DNA of 60,683 nucleotides. It comes from Oscillospiraceae bacterium (GTDB lineage: Bacteria; Bacillota; Clostridia; UMGS1883; UMGS1540). The first letter of the stretch is position 1; every line of letters begins with the position of its first letter. Shown here in pieces: positions 28,553 to 38,869 of this stretch. Both the position numbers and the translations under genes were made by a program. The notes under the pieces were generated by a model. It saw nothing but the letters and a program-made list of their open reading frames with translations. It did not search any database and was not told the origin of the DNA. Location: the NCBI GenBank assembly GCA_015068765.1, contig SVJY01000006.1, positions 1 to 60,683 of the forward strand. Direction: 5' to 3'.

Positions 28553-28570
28553 TAACGAAGGAGAAAACAA

Positions 28571-29272
28571 ATGAAGAAACGAATTGCTTTTCTGACTGCG
28601 GCACTGCTTCTGGTGCCCACAGTAGCGGCGGCAGAACCAAATGCGGTGGGAGCGGTGGACGCCACGTCCCTAAACGTCCGCTCTGCCCCCCGGATGGATG
28701 CCCCGGTGCTCGGACAGCTTTATAGCGGTCAACAGATGAATATTATTACGAAAACCGGCGGTCTTTGGTTTAAAATTGAATTTGAAGGGGGAATCGGCTA
28801 CGTCCACTCCGGCTATGTGGTGGACCGCCGCAACGGCACGCCTGTGGTATATGATAAAACAGCCGATATGTCCATTCAGTCCCTGGAGGGCTCGGAAAAG
28901 GGGCAGCTTGTGGTGGCAACCGCCTCCAAATATCTGGGGATTCCCTATGTCTATGGCGGTAGCTCTCCTGCAGGCTTTGACTGTAGCGGCCTTGTGCAGT
29001 ACGTCTTCCGGGAGCTGGGCGTTTCCTTAAACCGTGTGGCGGCAGACCAGACAGCACACGGTATTCCCATTACCAAAGAAGACCTTCTGCCCGGCGACAT
29101 TGTGTTTTTCCATAACACCAATAAATATACCCGTATTAACCATGTGGGCATCTATGTGGGTGACGGAAACTTCATTCACGCCCCACAAACCGGCGATGTG
29201 GTAAAGATCACTACGCTGGAATCGGGATACTACGCAGGTACCTTTGTAACGGCACGGCGTATCTTTGAATAA
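28571..29272 (+). CDS. Secreted SH3b-NlpC/P60 peptidoglycan endopeptidase
   Basis: The 233-aa exported wall hydrolase is predicted to cut peptide cross-bridges such as D-Glu-gamma-meso-DAP. Residues 1-21 are a signal peptide (cut after AAA). A bacterial SH3 domain at about 27-87 (LNVRSAPRMDAPVLGQL, GYVHSGYV) binds wall peptides. The NlpC/P60 domain at about 113-232 carries the catalytic Cys138 in GFDCSGL, His191 in NHVGIY, and a third polar residue in FIHAPQTG. Length and order are normal. The ribosome site AAGGAG lies directly after the MITE-like element; I see no convincing promoter, so one may lie inside the element. Confidence 0.93.
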   Translation: MKKRIAFLTAALLLVPTVAAAEPNAVGAVDATSLNVRSAPRMDAPVLGQLYSGQQMNIITKTGGLWFKIEFEGGIGYVHSGYVVDRRNGTPVVYDKTADMSIQSLEGSEKGQLVVATASKYLGIPYVYGGSSPAGFDCSGLVQYVFRELGVSLNRVAADQTAHGIPITKEDLLPGDIVFFHNTNKYTRINHVGIYVGDGNFIHAPQTGDVVKITTLESGYYAGTFVTARRIFE

Positions 29273-29303
29273 CGGGGAAGATAGACTTTCATGAAGACCT
29301 TGG

Positions 29304-29345
29304 GGGTGTAGCAAAAGAATTGCATTGCTGCATCCTCTTTTCTTG
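29304..29345 (+). terminator. Intrinsic terminator after the NlpC/P60 gene
   Basis: GGGTGTAGCAA at 29304-29314 pairs with TTGCTGCATCC at 29325-29335 (11 pairs with two G-U), followed by TCTTTTCTTG. It lies 31 bp after the stop. Confidence 0.8.
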
Positions 29346-29422
29346 TGTATCAGAAAAACAAAAAGGCGGTAAGGTTTTTATAGAGTTTTGTATATTTATG
29401 AAAATAAAAGCATCGCTTCTTA

Positions 29423-29451
29423 TTGATTTTTAGGGAAAAAAATGCTATAAT
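29423..29451 (+). promoter_or_regulatory. Promoter of the SDR-rarA-topB-SGNH-uvrA operon
   Basis: TTGATT at 29423-29428, a 17-bp spacer and TATAAT at 29446-29451. The leader of about 110 nt before the first start at 29567 shows no clear structure. Confidence 0.7.
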
Positions 29452-29566
29452 TAGTATATGAGAAATTTTATGGTTTAAAATTCTTTGGCACGATGACTCT
29501 CATCTGTAATTGGCGGCGTCACAAAAGGATGCGTATATAAAACCTGCTTTGATAAAAGGAGCTATT

Positions 29567-30271
29567 ATGAAAGACAAAGTTTGTATTCTGACGGGAGCCG
29601 GGGGCGGTATTGGCTCTGCAATTGCAGAAGCCCTTTTTTCCTGCGGCTGTAGGCTTGTGCTCATGGGAAGAAATGAAGAGAAATTAAAAAAAGTGGCAAA
29701 TGGGAGAGCGTGCCTTATCCTTCCCGGAGACATTTGTGATGAGGAATACATAAGGGAAACTGTAGGGACAACCGTTTCTACCTTCGGCGGCATTGATGTT
29801 TTAATCAATAATGCCGGTATTGCACAATCAAAAGCATTTGAAGAGATTTCCATGGACGAATATGATAGGATTATGAACACGAATGCAAGAGCACCCTTCC
29901 TGATGTGCCGGACAGCACTTCCCTATCTTAAAAAGTCTGCCCAGGGCACCATCATCAATATTGCTTCTGTTACGGCACACCATGGGTATGCACTGCAAAG
30001 CGTATATTCTGCTTCAAAGCATGCCCTCTTAGGGCTTAGTAAGGCACTGGCCAAGGAATACTACCAAAAGGGCGTAAGAGTGCATGTGATCAGCCCCGGA
30101 GCCGTATTTACGGATATGGTCAGAATCTCCCGTCCGGACCTGACAGGCGAGGGAATGATTCTTCCCGAGGATGTTGCCAGAACTGTTTTGTATCTCTTAG
30201 AAATGCGTGATTGTGGCGCTGTGGCAGATGAAATCCAGCTGCACAGGGAAACGAAGGAACCGTTTATGTAA
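29567..30271 (+). CDS. Short-chain dehydrogenase/reductase
   Basis: This is a 234-aa classical SDR of the 3-oxoacyl-reductase/ketoreductase type, using NAD(P). The cofactor loop TGAGGGIG is at residues 8-15, NNAGIAQ near 80, and the catalytic Tyr147 and Lys151 in YSASK, with the Ser in the preceding INIASVTAHHG strand. The substrate cannot be told from sequence. ATG at 29567 is preferred over the upstream in-frame GTG because AAGGAG lies 5 bp before it and MKDKVCILTGA is the normal SDR start. It heads an operon otherwise made of DNA-metabolism genes, which gives no clue to its substrate. Confidence 0.88.
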   Translation: MKDKVCILTGAGGGIGSAIAEALFSCGCRLVLMGRNEEKLKKVANGRACLILPGDICDEEYIRETVGTTVSTFGGIDVLINNAGIAQSKAFEEISMDEYDRIMNTNARAPFLMCRTALPYLKKSAQGTIINIASVTAHHGYALQSVYSASKHALLGLSKALAKEYYQKGVRVHVISPGAVFTDMVRISRPDLTGEGMILPEDVARTVLYLLEMRDCGAVADEIQLHRETKEPFM

Positions 30272-30308
30272 GAAAGAAAACATAAATTGATAGAAAGTGA
30301 GAAGGACT

Positions 30309-31580
30309 ATGCAACCACTTGCTGACAGAATCCGTCCCCAAATCCCCGGCGAGGTGGTGGGACAGCGGCACCTTCTGGGCGAAGGGAAGCTACTGGCAAA
30401 TATTTTAGAATCCGGCAACATTCCCAATATGATTTTTTACGGACCTGCCGGAACGGGCAAAACCACGCTGGCAAACATTGCGGCACAGCGGGCAGGCAAG
30501 CGGCTGTATAAGCTGAACGCCACCCACGCCTCCGTGTCGGACATCAAATCCATTGTCAGCGACCTGGAGGGCTTCGCCGGCATGGGCGGTGTGCTTTTGT
30601 ATCTGGACGAAATCCAGAACTTTAATAAGAAGCAACAGCAGTCCCTTCTGGAATTTATAGAGGACGGACGGATCACCTTGATCGCCAGTACCACAGAAAA
30701 CCCTTATTTTTATGTATATAACGCCATTTTGTCCCGCAGTACGGTGCTGGAGTTTAAGCCCGTTGAGCCGGAGGATGTGGCGGAGGCAATCCGGCGTGCG
30801 GTGGAGATTCTGCAAAAGGAGGGGCTGCCGCTGGAAATAGAGGACGGCGTTTGTGCGTATATGGCAGAGGCCGCCGGCGGCGATGTGCGGAAAGCCATTA
30901 CGGCTCTTGAGGTTGCGGCACGCTCTATTCCCATGAATGCGGAGAAAAAAATTACGGTTACGGCAGAACGGGTCCGGGAATGTTTGGGCGGACGGGGGAT
31001 GCGGTATGACCGGGATGGGGACAGCCATTACGATATTTTAAGTGCCTTTCAAAAGTCGATTCGGGGGAGCGACCCGGATGCGGCGGTGCATTATCTGGCA
31101 CGGCTTGTAGCAGGGGGCGATTTAATCAGCATCTGCCGCCGGCTTTTAGTGATTGCGGCAGAGGATATCGGTCTTGCCTACCCCCAGGCAATTTCCATCA
31201 CAAAGGCCTGCGTGGACAGTGCCCTGCAGCTCGGGTTTCCGGAGGCACGGATTCCGCTTTCGGAAGCGGTGCTGCTTCTGGCAACGGCACCGAAATCCAA
31301 TAGTGCCATCTGTGCCATTGATGCGGCTCTTGCCGATGTGGAAAAGGGCAGGTGCGGCGATATTCCTGCCCACCTGAAAGATGCCCACTACGGCGGGGCA
31401 GAAAAGCTGGGGCGAGGGCTGACCTATCAATATCCCCACAATTATCCGGGGCACTATGTCCGGCAACAGTATCTGCCGGATGCCTTAAAGGATGCGGTTT
31501 ACTATACACCGGGGGACAATAAATTTGAAAGTGCCACCCGGCTTTTTATGGAAAGCTTAAAAGGAGAGAAAAATGGGTAA
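30309..31580 (+). CDS. rarA: Replication-associated recombination protein A (AAA+ ATPase)
   Basis: The 423-aa protein of the RarA/MgsA/WRNIP1 family works at stalled replication forks together with single-strand binding protein. Walker A is GPAGTGKT at residues 45-52, Walker B is LLYLDEI near 98, sensor 1 is IASTTENP, and the C-terminal clamp-loader-like region carries the family signature HLKDAHYGGAEKLGRG and YQYPHNYPGHYV. ATG at 30309 (MQPLADRIRP) matches the family start better than the GTG at 30297. It overlaps topB by 8 bp, so translation is probably coupled. Confidence 0.95.
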   Translation: MQPLADRIRPQIPGEVVGQRHLLGEGKLLANILESGNIPNMIFYGPAGTGKTTLANIAAQRAGKRLYKLNATHASVSDIKSIVSDLEGFAGMGGVLLYLDEIQNFNKKQQQSLLEFIEDGRITLIASTTENPYFYVYNAILSRSTVLEFKPVEPEDVAEAIRRAVEILQKEGLPLEIEDGVCAYMAEAAGGDVRKAITALEVAARSIPMNAEKKITVTAERVRECLGGRGMRYDRDGDSHYDILSAFQKSIRGSDPDAAVHYLARLVAGGDLISICRRLLVIAAEDIGLAYPQAISITKACVDSALQLGFPEARIPLSEAVLLLATAPKSNSAICAIDAALADVEKGRCGDIPAHLKDAHYGGAEKLGRGLTYQYPHNYPGHYVRQQYLPDALKDAVYYTPGDNKFESATRLFMESLKGEKNG

Positions 31581-33726
31581 AACGGTAGTGCTTGCGGAAA
31601 AGCCCTCTGTCGGCCGGGAACTGGCGGCAGTGCTGGGCTGTAAAAAGAAGGAAAAAAGTGCGTTTATAAGCGATAAATACATTGTAACCTGGGCACTGGG
31701 ACATCTGGTCACCCTGGAGGACCCGGTGCATTATAATCCGGACTATAAGACCTGGTCCATGGAAACCCTTCCCATGCTTCCGGAGAAAATGGCACTGAAG
31801 GTTATTCCCCAAACGAAGGGACAATTTGCGGCGGTGAAGGCGTACCTTAGAAGCAGTGAAGTCACAGATGTGATTATTGCCACCGATGCCGGACGGGAAG
31901 GAGAGCTTGTGGCCCGGTGGATTTTAGAAAAGGCCGGTTGCAAAAAGCCCATACGCCGGCTGTGGATTTCTTCCCAGACGAAGAAGGCAATCGAGGAAGG
32001 CTTTCTAAACCTTGCCCCCGGGGAAGACTATGACAGTCTTTATGCGGCGGCACAGGCACGGGCAGAAGCGGATTGGCTTGTGGGACTCAATACCACAAGA
32101 GCACTGACCTGTAAGTTTGGTGCCCAGCTTTCTGCCGGACGCGTACAAACCCCCACCCTTGCCCTGATTGCGGCGAGAGAAAAGGAAATTCGGGAATTTC
32201 GCCCCCGGGACTATTATACGCTCCGGGCGGACCTTGGGAATTTCTTTGTCAGCTACCGAGATAAGGACGGCCAGGCATCGATTTTTGAGAAGGAAAAGGC
32301 AGAGGCACTGGCAAAGAAAATACAGGGGGCAACCTTTACGATCACGGACTTGAAAACCACGAAGAAAAACGTACCGCCCCCACTTTTATATGACTTGACG
32401 GAGCTGCAACGAGACGCCAACAAAGCCTACGGCTTTTCGCCGAAGGAAACCCTGCGGCTGATGCAGTCCCTCTATGAGCACCATAAGGCACTGACCTATC
32501 CCCGTACCGATTCCCGGTATCTCACCGAGGACATCGTGCCTACGCTTCCTGAGCGGCTTCGGGCATTGGATGTGCCGTCCCTTCGCCCCTTCGTGAGCGA
32601 AATCCGGAAGAACGGCTATACGATCCATAAGGCTTGTATCAATAACGATAAGGTCAGCGACCACCATGCCATTATTCCCACGGAGGAATATATTGACATA
32701 TCTGCCCTTTCGGCGGACGAAGCCAAAATTTATATGCTGGTTGTGAAGCGATTTGTCGCCTGCTTTTTCCCTGCCTATACCTATCTGTCCGTCAAAACCG
32801 AGGCGGAATGCGAGGGTGAGCATTTTGTTGCCACGGGCAGAGAGGTGACGGAAATGGGCTGGCGAGGGGTGCAGAATCTGGCAGAGGAGGAAGAGGAAAG
32901 CGAGCAGAATCTGCCCAAAATTGAAAAAGGGGCTACGTTTGTTTGCCGTACGTACCAGCTGAAGGCACAGAAAACCACGCCGCCGGAGCGATACACCGAG
33001 GCAACCCTTCTGTCTGCCATGGAAAATCCGGCAAAATTCATCGAAAACAAGTCCATGCGTGCCTTTGTGGGAAACGGCCTTGGCACACCGGCCACAAGAG
33101 CCGATATTATTGAAAAATTATACACAACCTTCTATATGGAAAAGCCGGACGGCAAGCATATTGTTCCCACGGCCAAGGGAATGCAGCTGATTGACATTGT
33201 GCCGGCAGACCTTAAGGAGCCTCTGCTCACTGCCGAATGGGAGCAGAAATTAGAGGATATCCGAAGCGGAAAACTAAAAAAGAAAGCCTTTATCGGGGAT
33301 ATCCGCACCTATGCGGCCTCACTTGTGGGAGCGGTGAAGGACAGCGAGGCTGTATACCGGCATGAAAACCTTACCCAGAAACGTTGCCCCGATTGCGGTG
33401 AGCGAATGCTGGAGGTGCAGGGCAAGAAGGGGAAAATGCTTGTTTGCAGTGACCCGGAATGCGGCCACAGAGAAAATCTGAGTATGCAGTCAGGTGCACG
33501 CTGTCCCCAGTGCTCCAAAAAACTGGAAATTTTCGGTGCAGGCGAAAAGAAGCTGTACGTTTGCAGATGCGGCTTTCGGGAAAAAGCCGAAACCTTTGAA
33601 AAACGTTTGGCAGAAAACCGGGCGAGTCGGGTAAGCCGTAAGGATGTACAAAAATATATGCAAAAGCAAAATAATGATACAACAACCATGGCGGATTTAC
33701 TCCGTCAGGCAATGGAGGGGAAATAG
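31573..33726 (+). CDS. topB: DNA topoisomerase III
   Basis: This is a 717-aa type IA topoisomerase that decatenates and resolves single-stranded joints. The Toprim domain with VLAEKPSVGRELA and ATDAGREGELVARW is at about 5-110. Catalytic Tyr309 lies in TYPRTDSRYL, and DHHAIIPTE at about 366-374 is a family motif. The C-terminal region carries two zinc-ribbon-like clusters, CPDCGERM…CSDPECG and CPQC…CRCG, at about 605-672. The length suits the plasmid/firmicute TopB type. It overlaps the rarA end, and its stop is adjacent to the next gene, so the three genes share one mRNA. Confidence 0.95.
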   Translation: MGKTVVLAEKPSVGRELAAVLGCKKKEKSAFISDKYIVTWALGHLVTLEDPVHYNPDYKTWSMETLPMLPEKMALKVIPQTKGQFAAVKAYLRSSEVTDVIIATDAGREGELVARWILEKAGCKKPIRRLWISSQTKKAIEEGFLNLAPGEDYDSLYAAAQARAEADWLVGLNTTRALTCKFGAQLSAGRVQTPTLALIAAREKEIREFRPRDYYTLRADLGNFFVSYRDKDGQASIFEKEKAEALAKKIQGATFTITDLKTTKKNVPPPLLYDLTELQRDANKAYGFSPKETLRLMQSLYEHHKALTYPRTDSRYLTEDIVPTLPERLRALDVPSLRPFVSEIRKNGYTIHKACINNDKVSDHHAIIPTEEYIDISALSADEAKIYMLVVKRFVACFFPAYTYLSVKTEAECEGEHFVATGREVTEMGWRGVQNLAEEEEESEQNLPKIEKGATFVCRTYQLKAQKTTPPERYTEATLLSAMENPAKFIENKSMRAFVGNGLGTPATRADIIEKLYTTFYMEKPDGKHIVPTAKGMQLIDIVPADLKEPLLTAEWEQKLEDIRSGKLKKKAFIGDIRTYAASLVGAVKDSEAVYRHENLTQKRCPDCGERMLEVQGKKGKMLVCSDPECGHRENLSMQSGARCPQCSKKLEIFGAGEKKLYVCRCGFREKAETFEKRLAENRASRVSRKDVQKYMQKQNNDTTTMADLLRQAMEGK

Positions 33727-33727
33727 G

Positions 33728-34525
33728 TTGGATTTAAAGCAATTTGTAAACTGGGATGAAAACGAAAAGCCTTTGGAGAATATTGTGACGGATGGTGGCT
33801 ATGTGGGCATTTTCCGCACCATCGCCTGTATCGGGGACAGTCTTTCCTCCGGTGAGTTTGAGAGCACAAGGGAAGACGGGAAGATCGGCTACCATGACTA
33901 TTATGACTATTCCTGGGGCCAGTATCTGGCCAGGATGGCAGGCTGTACCGTGAAGAATTTTTCCATGGGCGGCATGACGGCCAAGTGCTACTGCGAGGCC
34001 TTCGGCCCGTGGAACGGGTATATGGATAAAGAACGGAAGGGACACGCCCAGGCGTATATTATTGCACTGGGAGTAAATGATATTCTTAACTGCAAAATGG
34101 AGCTTGGCACCACGGCGGATATCTGCCGGGAGGATTGCACGAAAAACAAGGATACCTTTGCCGGCTATTACGGGCGGATTGTACAGCAGGCACTCAACAT
34201 GGAGCCGCGGGCAAAGTTTTTCTTTGTGACAATTCCGGACCACGGGGGTGGTGGGGAACGGGAGAAGCTGGCGGACGGCCATGCGGCACTGATGCACGAT
34301 ATGGCGGCGTTTTTCCCCAGTGCCTATGTTCTTGATATCCGGAAATACGGGCCGGTATACGATGAGGCGTTCAGGCAAAAGTTTTTCCTGGGCGGGCACA
34401 TGAATGCCGCCGGCTATTTGCTGACCGCCCGGATAATCGCTTCCTATATGGACTATGTCATCCGTCACAATATGGAAGATTTCGCCCAGGTGGGCTTTAT
34501 CGGCACACCCCATGAGAGAAAATAA
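33728..34525 (+). CDS. SGNH/GDSL-type hydrolase
   Basis: This 265-aa protein has no signal peptide. Block [14 protein letters not shown] (about 30-42) supplies the nucleophile Ser. [10 protein letters not shown] resembles block II, ALGVNDI is block III (Asn), and GGHMNAAGY near the end supplies the His of block V, although the usual preceding Asp in DGxH is Gly here. It probably removes acyl or acetyl esters, perhaps from a carbohydrate. The likely start is a TTG at 33728, one base past the topB stop, with AGGGG 7 bp upstream; the frame upstream of it overlaps topB and has no family similarity. It lies 21 bp before uvrA. Confidence 0.85.
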   Translation: MDLKQFVNWDENEKPLENIVTDGGYVGIFRTIACIGDSLSSGEFESTREDGKIGYHDYYDYSWGQYLARMAGCTVKNFSMGGMTAKCYCEAFGPWNGYMDKERKGHAQAYIIALGVNDILNCKMELGTTADICREDCTKNKDTFAGYYGRIVQQALNMEPRAKFFFVTIPDHGGGGEREKLADGHAALMHDMAAFFPSAYVLDIRKYGPVYDEAFRQKFFLGGHMNAAGYLLTARIIASYMDYVIRHNMEDFAQVGFIGTPHERK

Positions 34526-34546
34526 AAGCAAAGAAGGAAACGCAAA

Positions 34547-37375
34547 ATGCAGGATAAAATTATCATTCGCGGTGCGAAGGTAAATAATCTGAAAAATATA
34601 GATATCACTATCCCCAGGGACAAGCTGATTGTCTTCACGGGTCTTTCCGGCAGCGGAAAAACGTCGCTTGCCTTTGACACCATTTATGCCGAAGGACAAA
34701 GGCGATATGTGGAGAGCCTTTCCTCCTACGCCCGGCAGTTTTTGGGGCAGATGGAAAAGCCGGACGTGGAATATATTGAGGGGCTTTCCCCTGCTATTTC
34801 TATTGATCAGAAAACCACCAGTAAAAACCCACGCTCTACGGTGGGGACTGTAACGGAAATTTATGACTATCTTCGTCTTTTATATGCCCGTGTGGGTGTG
34901 CCCCATTGCCCCAAATGCGGCATGGAAATTAACAAACAGACGGTAGACCAGATGATAGATGCCATTATGGCGATGCCGGAGGGGACGAAAATTCTGCTTC
35001 TGGCACCGGTCATCCGTGGAAAGAAGGGAGAACACCAAAAGGTATTTTCCACAGCCAGAAAGAATGGCTACGTCCGGGTGCGGGTGGACGGAGAAATGCA
35101 CGAGCTGGAGGAAGAGTTCAGTTTAGATAAAAAGAAAAAGCATACCATAGAGATTGTGGTGGACAGGCTGATTATCCGCCCAGATTTACACGCCCGATTG
35201 GCAGATTCTCTGGAAACCGCCTTAAAGCTTTCCGACGGGCTTTGCATTGTGCAGGTGGTGGACGGCGAGGAAATCACCTTCAGCCAGAACTATGCCTGTC
35301 ACGTGTGCGGTATTAATATTGAGGAGCTGACGCCCCGTTCCTTTTCCTTTAACAGCCCTTTCGGGGCCTGCCCCACCTGTGCGGGCCTGGGCTTTATCAA
35401 GCAGATCGACCCGAAAATGGTGCTCCGCTACCCGGAACGCTCCATAAACGAAGGGGCTTTTGTTGCCGGTGGCTGGGCAGTGGGCGACCACGGCAGTATG
35501 GCAATGATGTATTTCAGAGGGCTTGCCGCCCATTACGGCTTTAGCCTGGATACACCGGTTCGAGAGCTTCCACCGGAGATTTTGAATATTCTCTTATACG
35601 GAACAGGAGAGGAAAAGCTGGAGTTTGCCTATGAACGCGCCTACGGCAGCGGCAAATTCATGACGGCATACGAAGGCATCATCAATAATCTCCAGCGGCG
35701 ATACCGGGAAACCACCTCCGAATGGGCCAAATCAGAGATCGAAAGCCTTATGCTGGACCGGGAATGCAGCGACTGCCACGGGGCAAGGCTTCGCCCGGAA
35801 ATCCTCGCCGTTACGGTGGGCGGACGCAATATAAAAGAGCTGACGGATTTATCCGTGGAAAAAACATTGGAATTTTTTGATAGCCTTACGCTTTCCGAAA
35901 AAGACAGTGCCATTGCGGCACAAATCATTAAGGAAATCCGTGCCCGGCTGGGCTTTCTCTATAACGTGGGACTTTCCTACCTGACCCTTTCCCGGGCGGC
36001 AGGCACGCTTTCCGGCGGTGAGGCACAGCGAATCCGCCTTGCCACCCAGATCGGCTCCGGGCTTATGGGGGTTTTGTATATTCTGGACGAGCCCAGTATC
36101 GGCCTCCATCAACGGGACAACCAGAAGCTTTTACATGCCTTGAAAAACCTTCGGGACATGGGCAATACCCTGATTGTGGTGGAGCATGACGAGGAAACCA
36201 TGTACGAGGCGGACCACATTGTGGATATCGGACCGGGTGCCGGGGTACACGGCGGAGAAATTGTGGCACAGGGTACGGTGGAGGAAATTAAGGCAAATCC
36301 TTTTTCTGAAACAGGGCTGTACCTGTCCGGCAAGAAAAAAATCCCTGTGCCGGACAAAAGACGTAAGCCGGACGGCCGTTTCCTGACCGTTCGTGGTGCA
36401 AGACAGAATAATTTGAAAAATATTGATGTGGAAATTCCCCTCGGTATGCTCGTTTGCGTAACCGGCGTATCCGGCTCCGGGAAAAGCTCCCTCGTCAATG
36501 AAATCCTGTATAAAGCGCTGGCGGCAAAGCTGAATCGGGCACATTGCATACCGGGAGACCATGACGGCATCGACGGCGTGGAAAGTTTAGATAAAATTAT
36601 TGCGATTGATCAATCCCCCATCGGCAGAACACCACGCTCCAATCCTGCTACCTATACGGATTTGTTTACGGATATACGGAATGTTTTTGCCACTTCTAAT
36701 GAGGCAAAGGCAAGGGGGTACGGTCCCGGGCGGTTCAGCTTCAACGTAAAAGGCGGCCGGTGCGAGGCGTGCTCCGGGGACGGTATTATTAAGATTGAAA
36801 TGCATTTTCTCCCTGACGTGTATGTGCCCTGCGAGGTCTGTAAGGGCAAGCGGTACAATCGGGAGACCTTAGAGGTTACCTATAAGGGAAAAAACATTTT
36901 TGATGTGCTGGATATGACGGTGGAGGAAGCGCTGGGATTTTTTGAAAACCACCCACGAATCCGCCGAAAGCTCCAGACGCTTTATGATGTGGGGCTCGGC
37001 TATATCAAGCTGGGACAGCCCTCTACGCTCCTTTCCGGTGGTGAGGCACAGCGTGTCAAGCTGGCCACGGAGCTTTCAAAGCGGAGCACCGGCAAAACCG
37101 TGTATATTCTGGATGAGCCGACAACGGGCCTCCATATGGCGGATGTACACCGCCTTGTGGAGCTTCTCCGGCGGCTTGTGGAGGGCGGCAACACGGTAAT
37201 CGTTATAGAGCATAATCTGGACGTAATTAAGACGGCAGACTATATTCTGGATATGGGGCCCGAGGGCGGCGATGGCGGCGGAAGGCTGATTGCTGCCGGC
37301 ACGCCTGAGGAGATTGCAAAAAGTAAAAAATCCTTTACCGGACAGTTCTTAGAAAAAACATTAGAGAATCAATAA
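34547..37375 (+). CDS. uvrA: UvrABC excision nuclease subunit A
   Basis: The 942-aa ABC-type ATPase is the DNA-damage sensor of nucleotide excision repair. The first Walker A GLSGSGKT is at residues 32-39 and the second, GVSGSGKS, at 640-647. ABC signatures [12 protein letters not shown] and [12 protein letters not shown] are both present. Zinc modules are at CPKCGM…, CHVC…CPTC and CEACSGDG…[10 protein letters not shown]. Length is standard. The uvrB and uvrC partners are not in this window. The stop codon lies inside the palindromic terminator shared with the convergent histidine operon. Confidence 0.97.
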   Translation: MQDKIIIRGAKVNNLKNIDITIPRDKLIVFTGLSGSGKTSLAFDTIYAEGQRRYVESLSSYARQFLGQMEKPDVEYIEGLSPAISIDQKTTSKNPRSTVGTVTEIYDYLRLLYARVGVPHCPKCGMEINKQTVDQMIDAIMAMPEGTKILLLAPVIRGKKGEHQKVFSTARKNGYVRVRVDGEMHELEEEFSLDKKKKHTIEIVVDRLIIRPDLHARLADSLETALKLSDGLCIVQVVDGEEITFSQNYACHVCGINIEELTPRSFSFNSPFGACPTCAGLGFIKQIDPKMVLRYPERSINEGAFVAGGWAVGDHGSMAMMYFRGLAAHYGFSLDTPVRELPPEILNILLYGTGEEKLEFAYERAYGSGKFMTAYEGIINNLQRRYRETTSEWAKSEIESLMLDRECSDCHGARLRPEILAVTVGGRNIKELTDLSVEKTLEFFDSLTLSEKDSAIAAQIIKEIRARLGFLYNVGLSYLTLSRAAGTLSGGEAQRIRLATQIGSGLMGVLYILDEPSIGLHQRDNQKLLHALKNLRDMGNTLIVVEHDEETMYEADHIVDIGPGAGVHGGEIVAQGTVEEIKANPFSETGLYLSGKKKIPVPDKRRKPDGRFLTVRGARQNNLKNIDVEIPLGMLVCVTGVSGSGKSSLVNEILYKALAAKLNRAHCIPGDHDGIDGVESLDKIIAIDQSPIGRTPRSNPATYTDLFTDIRNVFATSNEAKARGYGPGRFSFNVKGGRCEACSGDGIIKIEMHFLPDVYVPCEVCKGKRYNRETLEVTYKGKNIFDVLDMTVEEALGFFENHPRIRRKLQTLYDVGLGYIKLGQPSTLLSGGEAQRVKLATELSKRSTGKTVYILDEPTTGLHMADVHRLVELLRRLVEGGNTVIVIEHNLDVIKTADYILDMGPEGGDGGGRLIAAGTPEEIAKSKKSFTGQFLEKTLENQ

Positions 37376-37419
37376 TAAAAGGAGGCTGTAAACCGATTTT
37401 ACAGCCTCCTTTTATTATT
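37371..37419. terminator. 22-bp perfect bidirectional terminator between uvrA and the histidine operon
   Basis: 37371-37392 is perfectly complementary to 37398-37419 around the loop CCGAT. The core AGGAGGCTGTAAA is flanked by A-rich and T-rich arms, so a T-run follows the stem in both directions. The stop codons of both convergent genes (37373-37375 and 37415-37417) lie in the stem. Confidence 0.95.
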
Positions 37420-38212
37420 TAAAGTTTTCACAAAACTCTTCAGGGGAAAGAAGTGTTACCCCTGTTTGCAGTTCCCTGACCGCATCAAAAGCGTGGCAAA
37501 GGCCATTTTCTTCATGGGCGTCACCGGAGAGGATCACCCGTCCGCCCCCACTGGCGATATACCGGAGCTGATCCTGTGCAGGGTAGGGGGCAGTCCTGAG
37601 ACCACGGTACATGGCACCGGTGTTCACCTCAAAAGGAATCCCGGCGGGCAAAAGGGCTTCCAGTGCCGCCTGCCATGCCGCTATGTACCGGGGATGGAGG
37701 GGGTCAAAATACCTTCCGTTTTCGTTGAATTTGGAAATCAGATCAAAATGACCGATGATATCCGGTCTTACCACCGCCGCCACAGTGCCCACCGCGGCAA
37801 AATAACTTTCGGCGAAGGCGTAATAATCGCCCCCAAACGCGTCCCGGCAAACCTGCTCGAAGGTGGCGGCATCATTATCCACCGGATAAAAGCGGCCGCC
37901 CTTTTTCACATAATGGACAGAGCCAATGCTATAATCGAAATCCGCCGTCCCTTCGGCGGAATATACATCCTGCTCCACGCCGCAGAAAATACGGATTTTT
38001 CCGGCGTATTCTTTTTTTAAAGCACCGATCTCCTTCTGATAGGCAGGGATACGGTCTTTTTTTATGCAGTAGGTTTCGTCAAAATACGTGTAGGCATGTA
38101 CGGAAAAGCCAATGGCACAAAGCCCCTTATCTACGGCGGCCTCTACCATCCCACGGGGTGAAGAGGCACCGTCGCAATAGGTGGTGTGCACATGAAAATC
38201 TGCTTTTCTCAT
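37415..38212 (-). CDS. hisK: Histidinol-phosphatase, PHP family
   Basis: This is a 265-aa metal-dependent phosphatase for histidinol phosphate, the eighth step of histidine synthesis. The PHP metal ligands appear as [11 protein letters not shown] (residues 5-15), [29 protein letters not shown] and the closing LSGDAHE. It overlaps hisIE by the ATGA at 38209-38212 and is the last gene of the operon. Its presence explains why hisB in this operon needs only the dehydratase activity. The symbol hisJ is also used for this protein. Confidence 0.93.
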   Translation of the reverse strand: MRKADFHVHTTYCDGASSPRGMVEAAVDKGLCAIGFSVHAYTYFDETYCIKKDRIPAYQKEIGALKKEYAGKIRIFCGVEQDVYSAEGTADFDYSIGSVHYVKKGGRFYPVDNDAATFEQVCRDAFGGDYYAFAESYFAAVGTVAAVVRPDIIGHFDLISKFNENGRYFDPLHPRYIAAWQAALEALLPAGIPFEVNTGAMYRGLRTAPYPAQDQLRYIASGGGRVILSGDAHEENGLCHAFDAVRELQTGVTLLSPEEFCENFK

Positions 38213-38859
38213 TTTGTCATTTTCTCCTGTTTTACCTTGTGATCAATCACATGACGGGAGGCAAGCTCGGTGTGGATATCGGAAAGGGAAATGCCCATTT
38301 CCACCATAAGCACCATAACATGGTAGGCAAGGTCGGCAATTTCGTAAACCGTTTCCTTTTTGTCGTCCGCCTTACCGGCGATAATAACCTCCGTACATTC
38401 CTCACCCACCTTTTTCAGGATTTTATCAATACCCTTTTCAAACAGGTAGGTGGTGTAAGAGCCTTCCTTCTTTTCCAGCTTCCGTCCCACGAGAAGGTCG
38501 TAGAGCCCGGCAAGGGAGAAGGCACTCCGTTCCTCGTTTTCAAAAACAGGTGCCGTAAAGCAGGAATCCGTTCCCTCGTGGCAGGCAGGGCCTTCCTTAT
38601 CCACCAGTACCACCAGTGCGTCCCTGTCACAGTCCGCCGTAATGGAGACAATGTGCTGGAAGTTGCCGCTGGTTTCGCCCTTACGCCAAAGCGACTGCCG
38701 GGAACGGCTAAAGAAGCAGGTTTTCTTCTCTTTGAGGGAAATTTCCAGACTCTCCCGGTTCATATACGCAAGGGTCAGAACGTCCTTGGTTTCTGCATCT
38801 ACCACAATGGCAGGAATCAATCCCTTTTCGTCAAATTTCAGTTCTTCAATATTCAGCAT
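38209..38859 (-). CDS. hisIE: Bifunctional phosphoribosyl-AMP cyclohydrolase / phosphoribosyl-ATP pyrophosphatase
   Basis: The 216-aa fusion carries out steps 2 and 3. The HisI half (about 1-110) has [26 protein letters not shown] and the zinc-binding CDRDALV…ACHEG…C pattern. The HisE half (about 117-200) has the helical MazG-like EEK…[13 protein letters not shown] and [11 protein letters not shown]. The ATG at 38859 is fixed by AGGAGG 6 bp upstream, a site that lies in the end of hisF. Confidence 0.96.
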   Translation of the reverse strand: MLNIEELKFDEKGLIPAIVVDAETKDVLTLAYMNRESLEISLKEKKTCFFSRSRQSLWRKGETSGNFQHIVSITADCDRDALVVLVDKEGPACHEGTDSCFTAPVFENEERSAFSLAGLYDLLVGRKLEKKEGSYTTYLFEKGIDKILKKVGEECTEVIIAGKADDKKETVYEIADLAYHVMVLMVEMGISLSDIHTELASRHVIDHKVKQEKMTK

Positions 38860-38869
38860 AGTCTTCCTC

